From NCBI RefSeq assembly GCF_020166415.1, contig NZ_JAIQXV010000007.1, positions 62,001-126,000 on the forward strand: a DNA stretch of 64,000 bases, given 5' to 3'. Below are positions 37,817 to 45,239 of this stretch, in pieces (position 1 is the stretch's first letter; every line of letters starts with the position of its first letter). Origin of the DNA: Deinococcus multiflagellatus. Its GTDB lineage: Bacteria > Deinococcota > Deinococci > Deinococcales > Deinococcaceae. The notes under the pieces are model-generated. The model ran no database searches, had not been told where the DNA came from, and saw only the letters and a program-made list of their open reading frames with translations. The position numbers and the translations under genes are program-made.

Positions 37817-37957
37817 GGGAGGCACCTCGTGGGGAGATGGAAAAGCAGAAGGGCGCGCGGCGGGCCCCGCACCCGCACCGGGGGGACACCACCAGCGAAG
37901 CCAAGCCGGGAGGCCCCTGGGGGAAGGCCGCCGGGCTTGGCACGCCGGGTGGGGGGG

Positions 37958-38425
37958 TTAGAACGTCGTGGCGTTCACCGTAATGACGTGGGACAGCCCG
38001 TCGGTGGGAATCAGCAGGGACGCACCGGCGCACCAGAACATGGTCTTGGAGTCGGTGCCCTGGGTGATGCTCCACGTGAGCTGGCGCCCGGCCAGGGTGT
38101 TCATCAGGCCGATGTGGTTGGCGGTGGTGCAGTCGTAGGCGCCGTCGGTGATGCTCACGTAGTACAGGCCGCTGCCGGCCATGTTGCCCGTCACCTTGGC
38201 CTGCAGGGTGTTGGACACGTTGGTCTTGGTGTTCAGCACCGTCTGCGCCTGCTTAAAGGCGATGGTGGTCAGCCCGGGAAAGTCCGCCGCCACAAAGGCG
38301 AAGGTGGGCACCCCAGAAATGGTCACGGTGTCAATGGTGGCCGTGGAGGCCGAGCCGGTGCCGGTGGCCGTGGCGGCCAGCGAGGTCCCACTCAGGAAAG
38401 CGGCGAGCCAAAGTAGATTTTTCAT
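37958..38425 (-). CDS. Small exported subunit-like protein (candidate pilin/surface subunit)
   Basis: The 155-residue protein has a signal peptide (ending SLAATA). The mature domain is Ser/Thr-rich and beta-like with two Cys (AYDCTT, MFWCAG) placed as in fimbrial subunits, and an aliphatic/aromatic end (VITVNATTF). GGAGGAACAAGG precedes ATG 38425. It is first in the chaperone/usher-like run. I infer that it is the exported substrate. Confidence 0.6.
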   Translation of the reverse strand: MKNLLWLAAFLSGTSLAATATGTGSASTATIDTVTISGVPTFAFVAADFPGLTTIAFKQAQTVLNTKTNVSNTLQAKVTGNMAGSGLYYVSITDGAYDCTTANHIGLMNTLAGRQLTWSITQGTDSKTMFWCAGASLLIPTDGLSHVITVNATTF

Positions 38426-38536
38426 CCTTGTTCCTCCCTGCCTGGTTGCCCAGCCCGCGCCCGATTCCCCCAGTGCTCCCTCCTGCGCGTCCAGGACCAA
38501 ACGGCCGCACGGTAAAAGACGCGGCATTTCCGTGAA

Positions 38537-38555
38537 GTTAAAAGGAACGTTAAAG
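38537..38555. promoter_or_regulatory. Direct repeat in the divergent control region (candidate SARP site)
   Basis: GTTAAAA (38537) and GTTAAAG (38549) repeat with a 12-base period, between the subunit-like gene and the SARP-like gene. SARP regulators bind direct repeats in promoters. The link to the adjacent regulator is inferred. Confidence 0.35.
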
Positions 38556-38689
38556 CGGCGCCCAGCGCGTTCCGAGCGGCCATGGGGAGGTGACGGGCCC
38601 CCTTGCCTCTGAGCTAATTTTCTGATTAACGTGGGGGCAACTTGGCCTGCACTTAAGAGTGTCTGAGTGGCCCGGGTAAAGGAGGTGCC

Positions 38690-40660
38690 ATGTCGCTTCC
38701 TGTGACCCTGCATGTGCTGGGTCCCACCTATATGTCCCGGGGCGGGACCACCATTCACCTCTCGGCCAAAGGTTTGGCGCTGCTGACCTTCCTGACCCTG
38801 GAAGGCCAGCCACATCACCGCGACACCGCCGCGTCGCTGCTCTGGGATTCGCCCCGGGCGCTGGCGAGTTTGCGGGTTGAACTCACCAAGCTGCGGGCTG
38901 CGGGCCTCGCGCTTGGGGCGCCGCGCTCGGCGCTGCTGGCGGCCCGCTTGCCCACCGATCTGGCCCGGTGGCGCCAGACGCCCGCCGCCGATCTGGACAC
39001 CTGGCTGGGCCTGCTGCGCGGCCTGCCACTGTCGGGCCTGGACGACCTGAACAGCCCCGCGCTGACCGCCTGGGTGGACCGCACCCGCCAGCGGCTGCTC
39101 GACGAAATTGAGCTGGCCCTGCAGGCGGCCTGGATGAGCGCCGAGCCCCGGCGCCGGGAGCGGCTGGCGCGTCAGCTGGACCTGCTGGGGCTGGAATTGC
39201 CGTCGCCTGCGCCCAAGCCGCCACCCATGGAAGCGGTGTGGCAGGCCGCGCGGCTGGCCCAGCGCCAGCCGCAGGTGCTGGTGCTGGCCGGCGCCACCGG
39301 CAGCGGCCGCCACCAGTTGATCACCGAGAGCCTGGACAAACGCTGGGTGGTGATTTCGGTGCCGGCGCTGCCCAGCGCGGCCATGTTGTTCTCGGCGGCG
39401 CGCGTGATGGTGCAGCAGGCGGCCGGCGCGCCGCTGCCCCACCCGGCCACTTCACCCGACGAAGCGGTGGCGGGCTTGACCCAGGCCCTGCTGCGTCTGG
39501 GGCGGCCGGTGGCGCTGGTGGTTAGCGGGGCCGAGCGTCTGCCCGAAACCCTGCTGCCCCACCTGGCCTACCTGGCGCAGTGGCCCCTGCCGCTGCTGGT
39601 GATTTTCACGGTGCATCCGTCGCAGACCCAGCGGTGCCTGGAACATCTGACGGCCCACCTGCCCCCGGAACGCCTGCACTTGGCGGAAGTGCCGCGCCTG
39701 ACGCTGTCGGGCCTGGTTTCGGTGCTGCGCGGCCTGCAGGCGCCGGAGGAGCCCGGGCGCGCCCTGTACTTGCTGCAGCAGTCTGAAGGCTGGCAGGCGG
39801 CGGCCCTGGCCCTGCGCGCCCAGACGGCACAGATCCGCCCGCGCGCGCAACTGCCCAGCCGTGAGCGCCACCTGCTGCTGGCGGACCTGGACGCCGCGCT
39901 GCCCCACGCCCGTGCCCCCCTGGCCCGGCTGGCGGCGTTGCCCGCGCCTTTCAGCATGGCCGAAGCCCAGCAGGCGCTGGGGACTGTCCAGATGCCGCTC
40001 GTGTGGGACGCGCTGGAAGCTGGGGTGCTGCGCACCGCTCCCGGAGACCTGCACCTCGACCTGACCCAGTTGGCCACGTGGCAGGCGCCAGACCGTGACG
40101 GGCCCCTGATGTTTTCCAGCGAGCTGCAGCGCGCCGCGTTGGCCAGTACCCTGCCGGGCACCCTGCGCCTGCAGGCGCGTTTGGCCGTGGGGGCCGGGAC
40201 CCACGTGCCTGAAGACCCGGTGCCTGCGCCCCGCTGGCGACCGCTCCTGGGGCTCGGCGAGCCTCTGGGCGAACCCGCCACCTCGGTGTGGACCCCGTGT
40301 GGCTACCACGTGGTGCAGGAGCAGGGCGGCTGGCATATCCTGCGCCTGGGGCAGTCGGCCCAGCCAGACCCCGAGCGCCTGCCCTGGCTGCACCTGCACC
40401 TGCCGCCGGGCCTTCTGGCCTACCGCCTGCTGCACAGTTCGGCCCACACCTGCCTGGAATGGCGCCCAGCCCCTGGCGCGCCGGCCACAGCTCGCGGTTG
40501 CCCCCCGCTGAGCCACTGGGTCCTGCCCCAGACGGCGCTGCCGGGCCTGCTGTCCATCCGCGCCTCAGACCTGGTGCTCTCGGTGGCGCCCTGCTCACCA
40601 GCGGAGATGGCGCTGCCACGTCCGGGGCAGATGTTCAGTGCGGCGCCGTCGCGGTTGTGA
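38690..40660 (+). CDS. SARP/BTAD-type transcriptional activator with degenerate ATPase domain
   Basis: AAAGGAGG precedes ATG 38690. The 656-residue protein starts with an OmpR-like winged helix (residues 5-75; IHLSAKGLALLTFL, SLRVELTKLRAAG) and a BTAD-like helical part (about 98-170). A P-loop-like domain follows, but its Walker A reads GATGSGRH (201-208), with Arg-His in place of Lys-Ser/Thr. The Walker B site lacks the Asp (LVVSGAERL), so ATP hydrolysis is doubtful. It is divergent from the chaperone/usher-like genes and may activate them. Confidence 0.75.
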   Translation: MSLPVTLHVLGPTYMSRGGTTIHLSAKGLALLTFLTLEGQPHHRDTAASLLWDSPRALASLRVELTKLRAAGLALGAPRSALLAARLPTDLARWRQTPAADLDTWLGLLRGLPLSGLDDLNSPALTAWVDRTRQRLLDEIELALQAAWMSAEPRRRERLARQLDLLGLELPSPAPKPPPMEAVWQAARLAQRQPQVLVLAGATGSGRHQLITESLDKRWVVISVPALPSAAMLFSAARVMVQQAAGAPLPHPATSPDEAVAGLTQALLRLGRPVALVVSGAERLPETLLPHLAYLAQWPLPLLVIFTVHPSQTQRCLEHLTAHLPPERLHLAEVPRLTLSGLVSVLRGLQAPEEPGRALYLLQQSEGWQAAALALRAQTAQIRPRAQLPSRERHLLLADLDAALPHARAPLARLAALPAPFSMAEAQQALGTVQMPLVWDALEAGVLRTAPGDLHLDLTQLATWQAPDRDGPLMFSSELQRAALASTLPGTLRLQARLAVGAGTHVPEDPVPAPRWRPLLGLGEPLGEPATSVWTPCGYHVVQEQGGWHILRLGQSAQPDPERLPWLHLHLPPGLLAYRLLHSSAHTCLEWRPAPGAPATARGCPPLSHWVLPQTALPGLLSIRASDLVLSVAPCSPAEMALPRPGQMFSAAPSRL

Positions 40661-40661
40661 C

Positions 40662-40796
40662 AAGGGGTCCGGCTCAGCCGTGATGGAAAGCGGCTGAACC
40701 AGACCGGAGGGGCGGCGCCGCAGAGTAAGGAAAGCCGGGGACAGAGAGGCGTGGACGCACCGAAGCGCAGGGGTGATCACGGCTGGTCCGGAAGCC
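40662..40796. repeat. Structured dispersed repeat, copy B
   Basis: This 135-base copy is related to copy A at 31569-31718 and starts right after the SARP gene. The local hairpin is at 40671-40680 with 40691-40700. The alternative long-range helix pairs CAGCCGTGAT (40675-40684) with ATCACGGCTG (40776-40785), 10 bp perfect. The helix sequence differs from copy A while pairing is kept, whereas the core (TGGACGCACCGAAGCG at 40752-40767) is identical. Confidence 0.8.
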
Positions 40797-40907
40797 ATAT
40801 GGGGCGGTGCTGGCGGGAAGCCTGGCCCTGCGCCCGCTCGTTCCAGAGTGCCTGGAAGGTGCCCAAGCGGCACGGGGCAGACCAGTGCCACAGCATGCAA
40901 AACAAAG

Positions 40908-40931
40908 AAACCCCGTCAGTGACGGGGTTTT
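40908..40931 (-). terminator. Terminator of the disrupted tRNA-Lys gene
   Basis: AAACCCCGTC (40908-40917) pairs with GACGGGGTTT (40921-40930) over a 3-base loop. On the minus strand it follows the tRNA CCA end by a few bases. Confidence 0.75.
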
Positions 40932-40933
40932 TC

Positions 40934-40978
40934 TGGTGGGACGTGTAGGACTTGAACCTACAACCCGCTGATTAAAAG
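40934..40978 (-). tRNA. 3' half of tRNA-Lys(UUU): prophage attachment site
   Basis: On the minus strand this reads CTTTTAAT (anticodon loop, UUU), then GGTTGTAGGTTCAAGTCC in the variable/T region, and CACGTCCCACCA at the 3' end. Upstream of the loop the sequence (GACGCAT) cannot form the anticodon stem, and the D-arm and 5' acceptor strand are absent. The host therefore retains only the 3' part here. That is expected at one junction of an element integrated into a tRNA gene, with the restored complete tRNA at the far end. Confidence 0.75.
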
Positions 40979-41045
40979 ATGCGTCTGGACGGCATTTCTG
41001 CCGATTTCTGGGCATTCCTGGCCTTTCCTGTCTTGTTCTGCCTTC

Positions 41046-41219
41046 TTACGATTTTTGGTGCTCCACACAGCTTTTTTCTTCCTGAGAATTCCTGCTTGGG
41101 CCTAGGCTCGCCGAAGTGTACTGGGGTGCGTTTGGGGTGGCGTGGGGTGGAGCCAGGAAGCCCAGCGCCGCGCGCAGCAGCGCGATCTGCTGGGCATTGG
41201 CCTGATCGTGTGCGTTCAT
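41046..41219 (-). CDS. Short frame at the prophage edge, possibly a gene remnant
   Basis: A 57-codon frame from ATG 41219 has a coding-like start (NAHDQANAQQIALLRAALGF) and a less convincing end. No ribosome site is clear. The rest of 40979-41280 shows nothing, and no integrase lies on this side. Confidence 0.25.
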   Translation of the reverse strand: MNAHDQANAQQIALLRAALGFLAPPHATPNAPQYTSASLGPSRNSQEEKSCVEHQKS

Positions 41220-41280
41220 GCCCCGCAGCCTGTCATGTCATCCTCGGTCCTGCTGCCGCACATGTTGAAGAAGCGTGACT

Positions 41281-41997
41281 TTACCAGACCAGCACATCGT
41301 CCGAGGCGACGATGAGATGGTTTTTGCACTCCCCCCCGAAGTAATTGCTGCCAATATCGGTAATGGTGCATCCGAGTTTTTCAATGAGCCGCACGGGGAC
41401 ATAAAGTTTGCCGTTGAACAGCAGGGGGGGCGCACTGAGTGTGTCTGGCCGCTGATTAACCCGTATGGTTTTGCTGCCAAGCTCCAGCTGCAGGGTCTGC
41501 TGATTCAACTGCAGGATATATTGCTTGCCTACGGCGGAGAGGGCGGCCCCACTGGTCTTCAAATCACGGGCTGCGAAATAAGCGATTCCGGCCACGGCCT
41601 GCGCTGGACGGGGCGACGACGTATTGGGGCGGGGTGCAGGGCCGCCGAAAGATCCTGTGCCACTCGATGTGGCGGACGAGCCACCCTCTCCAGATTCGCA
41701 TGCGACCCCGTCTCCATCCCGGTCAAGACCAGAGCTGTAGCCGGCGCTCCCAAGCGGAATGTTTGAGAACCCCGAGCTGCGCGCTTCATCGCAGCTCCCG
41801 AACGTGAGGGACGGCAGTGTATAGGTGCTGTATCCGCCGCTACTTCCCCCGCTGCGCGTGTATGGGCGGACATACGTGCCGTCCTTGCGGACGTACCCAC
41901 TGACCCGCGTTGTCGCCTCAGCGGTGGCGGCCAGGGTAGCTCCGACAGTCAGGAAAGTAAGAAGACGGGTGCAGAGTGTTCGTCCTGAAAATGGCAT
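41281..41997 (-). CDS. Secreted protein with Excalibur calcium domain and copper-amine-oxidase-N-like stalk domain
   Basis: The 238-residue protein has a signal peptide (to about 28). The Excalibur domain lies at about 68-102 (FGSCDEARSSG, DRDGDGVACE, the DxDxDGxxCE calcium loop). A Ser/Gly/Pro linker follows, and then a Cu-amine-oxidase N-type domain (about 165-238; LQLNQQTLQLELGSKTIRVN, PVRLIEKLG). Both domains occur in cell-wall-associated proteins. Being at the prophage edge, it may be an accessory lysogeny gene changing the host surface. Confidence 0.75.
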   Translation of the reverse strand: MPFSGRTLCTRLLTFLTVGATLAATAEATTRVSGYVRKDGTYVRPYTRSGGSSGGYSTYTLPSLTFGSCDEARSSGFSNIPLGSAGYSSGLDRDGDGVACESGEGGSSATSSGTGSFGGPAPRPNTSSPRPAQAVAGIAYFAARDLKTSGAALSAVGKQYILQLNQQTLQLELGSKTIRVNQRPDTLSAPPLLFNGKLYVPVRLIEKLGCTITDIGSNYFGGECKNHLIVASDDVLVW

Positions 41998-42040
41998 GGG
42001 CTGAGCGTGCCACGCCCCTGCTAACGAAAATCACACAAGT

Positions 42041-42247
42041 TCAAGACTTGGGCTGTACTACAAGTTCTAACCCCATCAGCTCAAGCATCGGTCCCAGCCA
42101 ATCTGGTGGGATCCGCTTCTCGCCTGCGAGCACCTGCGCCACAGTAGGGGGCTTGATTTCCAGTTTTCGTGCCAGCTGAGCAGCAAACCCACGTGGCTGC
42201 TGCGCCGCGTGGCCCCTGAGAATTGTTTCCAGCTCTGGCCAGGTCAT
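42041..42247 (-). CDS. Phage Cro/CI-like HTH regulator
   Basis: A consensus TATGAT -10 ends 6 bases before ATG 42247, so translation is probably leaderless; a longer frame to 42283 would run through that promoter. The 68 residues contain an XRE-like helix-turn-helix (FAAQLARKLEIKPPTVAQVLAGEKRIP). It faces the plus-strand early genes across a 140-base control region with a palindrome. Confidence 0.75.
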   Translation of the reverse strand: MTWPELETILRGHAAQQPRGFAAQLARKLEIKPPTVAQVLAGEKRIPPDWLGPMLELMGLELVVQPKS

Positions 42248-42273
42248 ATGCGCATCATATGTTAGCCGCGCGG

Positions 42274-42305
42274 CTATTGACAATAGTTAGCCAACAAGCT
42301 ATCAT
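42274..42305 (+). promoter_or_regulatory. Early phage promoter with overlapping operator
   Basis: TTGACA (42277-42282) and TATCAT (42300-42305) have the ideal 17-base spacing. The palindrome CTATTG-A-CAATAG (42274-42286) covers the -35, and GTTAGCC occurs nearby at 42261 and 42287. A bound regulator from the divergent gene would block this promoter. Confidence 0.75.
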
Positions 42306-42386
42306 TCATGCATCAGAGAAGGGGGCGTTCGTCCGACCAAGAAAGAGCGCCCCCAACCTGAAATCCCCCGCAGACAGAGGACCACC

Positions 42387-42803
42387 ATGAACCATAGCAC
42401 CCGCGCTGACAGCCGCACCTGGAACGCCACCGTCACCTATCAGGAGTGCGGCGTGGTCACCGAGCGCATCACGTACACCGTGACCCTCACCCGCACACCT
42501 GCCGGCATTGAAGCCACCGTGAACGGCGAGGCCTGCGCGCTTGAACGCGCCCTGAACATCTTGCGCGGCGCCACCGAGCTGAAGATGACCAGCGAGGTCC
42601 TGGCGCCCCCCACCATCCGCCGCACCTACGCCGCCCACCTGCACCGCCTCATGGGCCGCGTCGGCCTGCGCAAGGGCGAGCACTATGCGCTGGCCAGCGC
42701 CGCCCTGGAGCGCCCCGTGTCCTCCTTCGCCGCCCTGACCGAGCCTGAAGCTGAGATCGTGTTTAGCTTTCTGCTCGACACCCACCCGCAGGTGGCCGCA
42801 TGA
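42387..42803 (+). CDS. Phage early protein, unknown
   Basis: The 138-residue protein follows AGAGGA and starts the plus-strand early operon. The second half (TYAAHLHRLMGRVGLRKGEHYALASAAL in two blocks) is helical and has a recombination/replication-accessory look, but I recognise no family. It overlaps the next gene by ATGA. Confidence 0.6.
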   Translation: MNHSTRADSRTWNATVTYQECGVVTERITYTVTLTRTPAGIEATVNGEACALERALNILRGATELKMTSEVLAPPTIRRTYAAHLHRLMGRVGLRKGEHYALASAALERPVSSFAALTEPEAEIVFSFLLDTHPQVAA

Positions 42804-43045
42804 CCCTCCTCGTGCAGTTCTGGGAGCTGCGGCGCCTGCCCGGTGACACCTGGGAGGTGCTGGGGGTCACCTACGAACCCCGCCAGGGCACGCGCACATT
42901 CCGCGCCCTGATCGCCGAGATCCATGTGGGCGACTCATCCATCACGGCCACGGACGGCGAGCGCTACCCACTGGCACGGTGCAGCGATGGCACGCAGGCG
43001 CTGGCCATTGTGGCCGCCGAGCTCGAAGCCCGGGAGGCCGTATGA
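42800..43045 (+). CDS. Small phage protein, unknown
   Basis: An 81-residue protein coupled to both neighbours by 4-base ATGA overlaps. No motif recognised beyond an acidic helical end. Confidence 0.5.
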   Translation: MTLLVQFWELRRLPGDTWEVLGVTYEPRQGTRTFRALIAEIHVGDSSITATDGERYPLARCSDGTQALAIVAAELEAREAV

Positions 43046-43419
43046 AACTCAGCCTGAACCTCCGGGCCGCCCGTGAGCTGGCCGTGGACGCCCTGGGCCC
43101 AGATGCCGACGAGGTGCTGTCCCTGCTCGACGCCAAAGGACTGGTGATCGTGCGCAGGCGCGATCTGCCGGGCAGCCACCCCGCCGACGCTGAGACGCTG
43201 GAAAACGTCACGCTGCAGGCCCCCGCCACGTGGACCGAACCCCACCAGCTCACGGTGATCACCCCTGCGGGCGAGACGCTGGAGCTGTACGTGCACGAGG
43301 TCGACGCCGCCCTGGTCTATGAGGCTGTGCAGCTGCAGGCCGTGCTGGGCCACCGGGTGGACGTCGTGATTGACCGCGAGGGGCAGATCCTGCTGCGCGC
43401 CACGGCGGTGCCCCGGTGA
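43042..43419 (+). CDS. Small phage protein, unknown
   Basis: ATG 43042 (GAGGCC before it) gives 125 residues, overlapping the previous stop. It has an alpha-helical start and a beta-rich end with no recognised motif. The next gene's GTG overlaps its stop. Confidence 0.55.
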   Translation: MKLSLNLRAARELAVDALGPDADEVLSLLDAKGLVIVRRRDLPGSHPADAETLENVTLQAPATWTEPHQLTVITPAGETLELYVHEVDAALVYEAVQLQAVLGHRVDVVIDREGQILLRATAVPR

Positions 43420-44276
43420 CCGCGCTGGTCACGAACGGGACGGCCACGTACAACTTGGACGATGACACCCTCCGCTGGTGCCCGGAGGCGCGTCTCGACG
43501 CCAATGAGTACGCGCTGGCCAAGGGCCTGGGCTTCAAGTGGTGGGGCGGCAGCAAGGCCTTTGTGGCGAAGTGGACGCCCGCGCGCGAGGACCACCTGCT
43601 GGCGCGCGTGGAATACATCACGCATGAGGTCGAGACCGATGACCCCGCCTCACGTTCCCTGCGCTTCGCGCAGCGCGCAGCGGCCGCCGCTGGCCGCGCC
43701 GACGCCCGGGTGACGGCGGCCTTCCAGGGCCTGCCACCCGGCGGCGAGCCCATTAAGATTGGACACCACTCGGAGGGCCGCCACCGCCGCGCCATTGCGC
43801 GCAGCGACCAGAACATGCGCAAGGCTGTCGAGGAATCCAGCAAAGCCCAGTACTGGAAGGACCGGGCGGCCGGCACGGAACGCCGCGCCGCCCAGCGCAG
43901 CAACCCGGACGTGGTGCGTCGCCGCATCGCCAAGCTGGAGGCCGAGCTGCGGCAGCAGCAGCGCACCCTGGCCAGGGAGGGCCTGAGCGCTGCAAGCCGC
44001 GAGTGGGCCGAGCGCTGGCAGGAACACCTGGAGCTGCGCATCGCCTTCGAGCAGGGCCGCCTCGCCGCCCTGGCGCCCGCGCCCTTCGCTGAGGTGACCA
44101 GCTACAGGAAGAGTGACGTGGTGCGCCACAAGCGCTGGGGGAAGTGTGAAGTGCTCAGCGTGGGCAAGGTCAACCTGAAGCTGGCCCAGCTGGAGGGGCC
44201 CACCAAAGGGTGGGTGTGGTTCTCACCGCCCTACGAGGTGCAGCCCTGGGTGGAGACCCCGGAGCCCACACCGTGA
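43416..44276 (+). CDS. DUF3560 domain protein (phage)
   Basis: The GTG start overlaps the upstream stop. The 286-residue protein has the DUF3560 N-terminal pattern (ATYNLDDDTLRWCPEARLD, KGLGFKWWGGSKAFVAKWTP) and a long helical middle rich in Ala/Arg (about 130-215). The family is found on phages and plasmids and has no assigned activity. It is last in the early operon before a long hairpin. Confidence 0.75.
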   Translation: MTALVTNGTATYNLDDDTLRWCPEARLDANEYALAKGLGFKWWGGSKAFVAKWTPAREDHLLARVEYITHEVETDDPASRSLRFAQRAAAAAGRADARVTAAFQGLPPGGEPIKIGHHSEGRHRRAIARSDQNMRKAVEESSKAQYWKDRAAGTERRAAQRSNPDVVRRRIAKLEAELRQQQRTLAREGLSAASREWAERWQEHLELRIAFEQGRLAALAPAPFAEVTSYRKSDVVRHKRWGKCEVLSVGKVNLKLAQLEGPTKGWVWFSPPYEVQPWVETPEPTP

Positions 44277-44297
44277 GTGTGCTTCGGTACTGAACAA

Positions 44298-44327
44298 GGC
44301 GCCCCTCAGAACATTCTGAGGGGCGCC
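44298..44327 (+). terminator. Strong hairpin after the early operon
   Basis: Two 14-base arms (44298-44311 and 44314-44327) pair perfectly around a 2-base loop. The nearest T-run is about 10 bases further on, so it may terminate or protect the mRNA end. Confidence 0.6.
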
Positions 44328-44378
44328 TCAGACTGAATTTTTGCTGTACCGCCCGAGCCTATATTTTAATCAGTAGAC

Positions 44379-44407
44379 TTGCACTGCATTACCAAATCTG
44401 GTAATAT
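44379..44407 (+). promoter_or_regulatory. hicAB promoter with operator in the spacer
   Basis: TTGCAC (44379-44384), a 17-base spacer and TAATAT (44402-44407) form a strong promoter. ATTACCA-AATC-TGGTAAT (44388-44405) is a perfect 7-bp-arm operator between the two hexamers, well placed for autorepression by the HTH-bearing HicB. Confidence 0.75.
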
Positions 44408-44423
44408 ATGGGCATGAAAGACG

Positions 44424-44612
44424 ATGCCTAGGAAGATTCGGGAGCTGATCAGGGATTTGGAACGCGCAGGATTCGAGCTCAAACGGACACGGGGGGACCA
44501 CCGGCAATACAGGAAGGGACGGACACCCATCACCATCAGCGGCGGACTTGGAGACGACGCCCAGAAGTATCAAGAGAAAGCCGTCCAGAACGCCATAGAA
44601 GCCGAACAGTAA
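44424..44612 (+). CDS. hicA: HicA-family mRNA interferase toxin
   Basis: The 62-residue protein has the HicA pattern: RELIRDLERAGFELKRTRGDHRQY, with the catalytic His in GDHRQY, and an ITISGG strand. HicA toxins cleave mRNA when free of HicB. It is followed 35 bases later by the antitoxin gene, in the usual toxin-first order. Confidence 0.82.
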   Translation: MPRKIRELIRDLERAGFELKRTRGDHRQYRKGRTPITISGGLGDDAQKYQEKAVQNAIEAEQ

Positions 44613-44647
44613 GCGAGGGGGGGACACCCCCCTCAAGGAGGAACCCC

Positions 44648-45103
44648 GTGAAGTACCTGACCATCGTGACCAGCAGCGGCCCCCAGGCGTGGCACGCGCT
44701 CGTGCCGGACCTGACCTGCATCGCCAACGCCAAGAGCCGCGAGCGCCTGATCGAGCTGGCCCGTGAAAGCATCGCCGTTGCCTTGGAGGATGGCCCCCGC
44801 CCACCTCAGGCGGCCTCACTCGACGACCTGGCGCCCGACGTGCGCGCCGACGTCCCCGCTGACGCGGAGCTGCTGCTGCTGGAGCCTGCACCCATGAACC
44901 CCGTGAGCGCGGAGATCGAGCGCGCCCTGGAACGGGCCGGCGTCTCGCAAGCGGAACTGGCCCGCCGCATCGGCTCCAGCCCGGCAGGCGTCAACCGGCT
45001 GGTAAACCCCTTCTACTGGGGGCACAGCCTTGACTTGCTGCGCCGCGTGGCGGCCGCCCTGAATGCGGATCTGCAGGTGCAGCTCACCGGCCGCGCGTCC
45101 TGA
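44648..45103 (+). CDS. hicB: HicB-family antitoxin with C-terminal HTH
   Basis: GTG 44648 follows AAGGAGG. The 151-residue protein has a degenerate RNase-H-like HicB N-domain (LVPDLTCIANAKSRERLIE, ESIAVALEDG) and a C-terminal XRE helix-turn-helix (VSQAELARRIGSSPAGVNRLVNP). It should bind HicA and repress the promoter through the operator at 44388-44405. The pair may stabilise the prophage. Confidence 0.82.
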   Translation: MKYLTIVTSSGPQAWHALVPDLTCIANAKSRERLIELARESIAVALEDGPRPPQAASLDDLAPDVRADVPADAELLLLEPAPMNPVSAEIERALERAGVSQAELARRIGSSPAGVNRLVNPFYWGHSLDLLRRVAAALNADLQVQLTGRAS

Positions 45104-45117
45104 CCAACAAAAAAAGG

Positions 45118-45234
45118 CCCCCCGCCCAGCGCCGAAGCGCGAGCGGGGGGTCTCTTGGCGCGAGTGGTCCGTTACTTCCGGGGCTTCACCGCCAGCCTAT
45201 ATGCCGCTTCAATAGTCCTGACTCAATCAAAGCT
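45118..45234. repeat. Diverged partial copy of a phage gene end plus terminator (left of the methylase cassette)
   Basis: The segment matches 47936-48054. Both have a C-rich terminator hairpin (GCCGAAGCGCG in the loop) and then, on the minus strand, a gene end encoding IEAAYRLAVKPRK (left) or IEAAYKLAVKPRK (right) and a TAA. The left copy is only a fragment. Its hairpin also serves as terminator for hicAB. Confidence 0.8.
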
Positions 45235-45239
45235 ACAGC

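Noticed and set aside
41046..41278. Integrase gene at the prophage edge
   Set aside because: Frames here are short and lack the R-H-R-Y or resolvase motifs; only a weak 57-codon frame remains.
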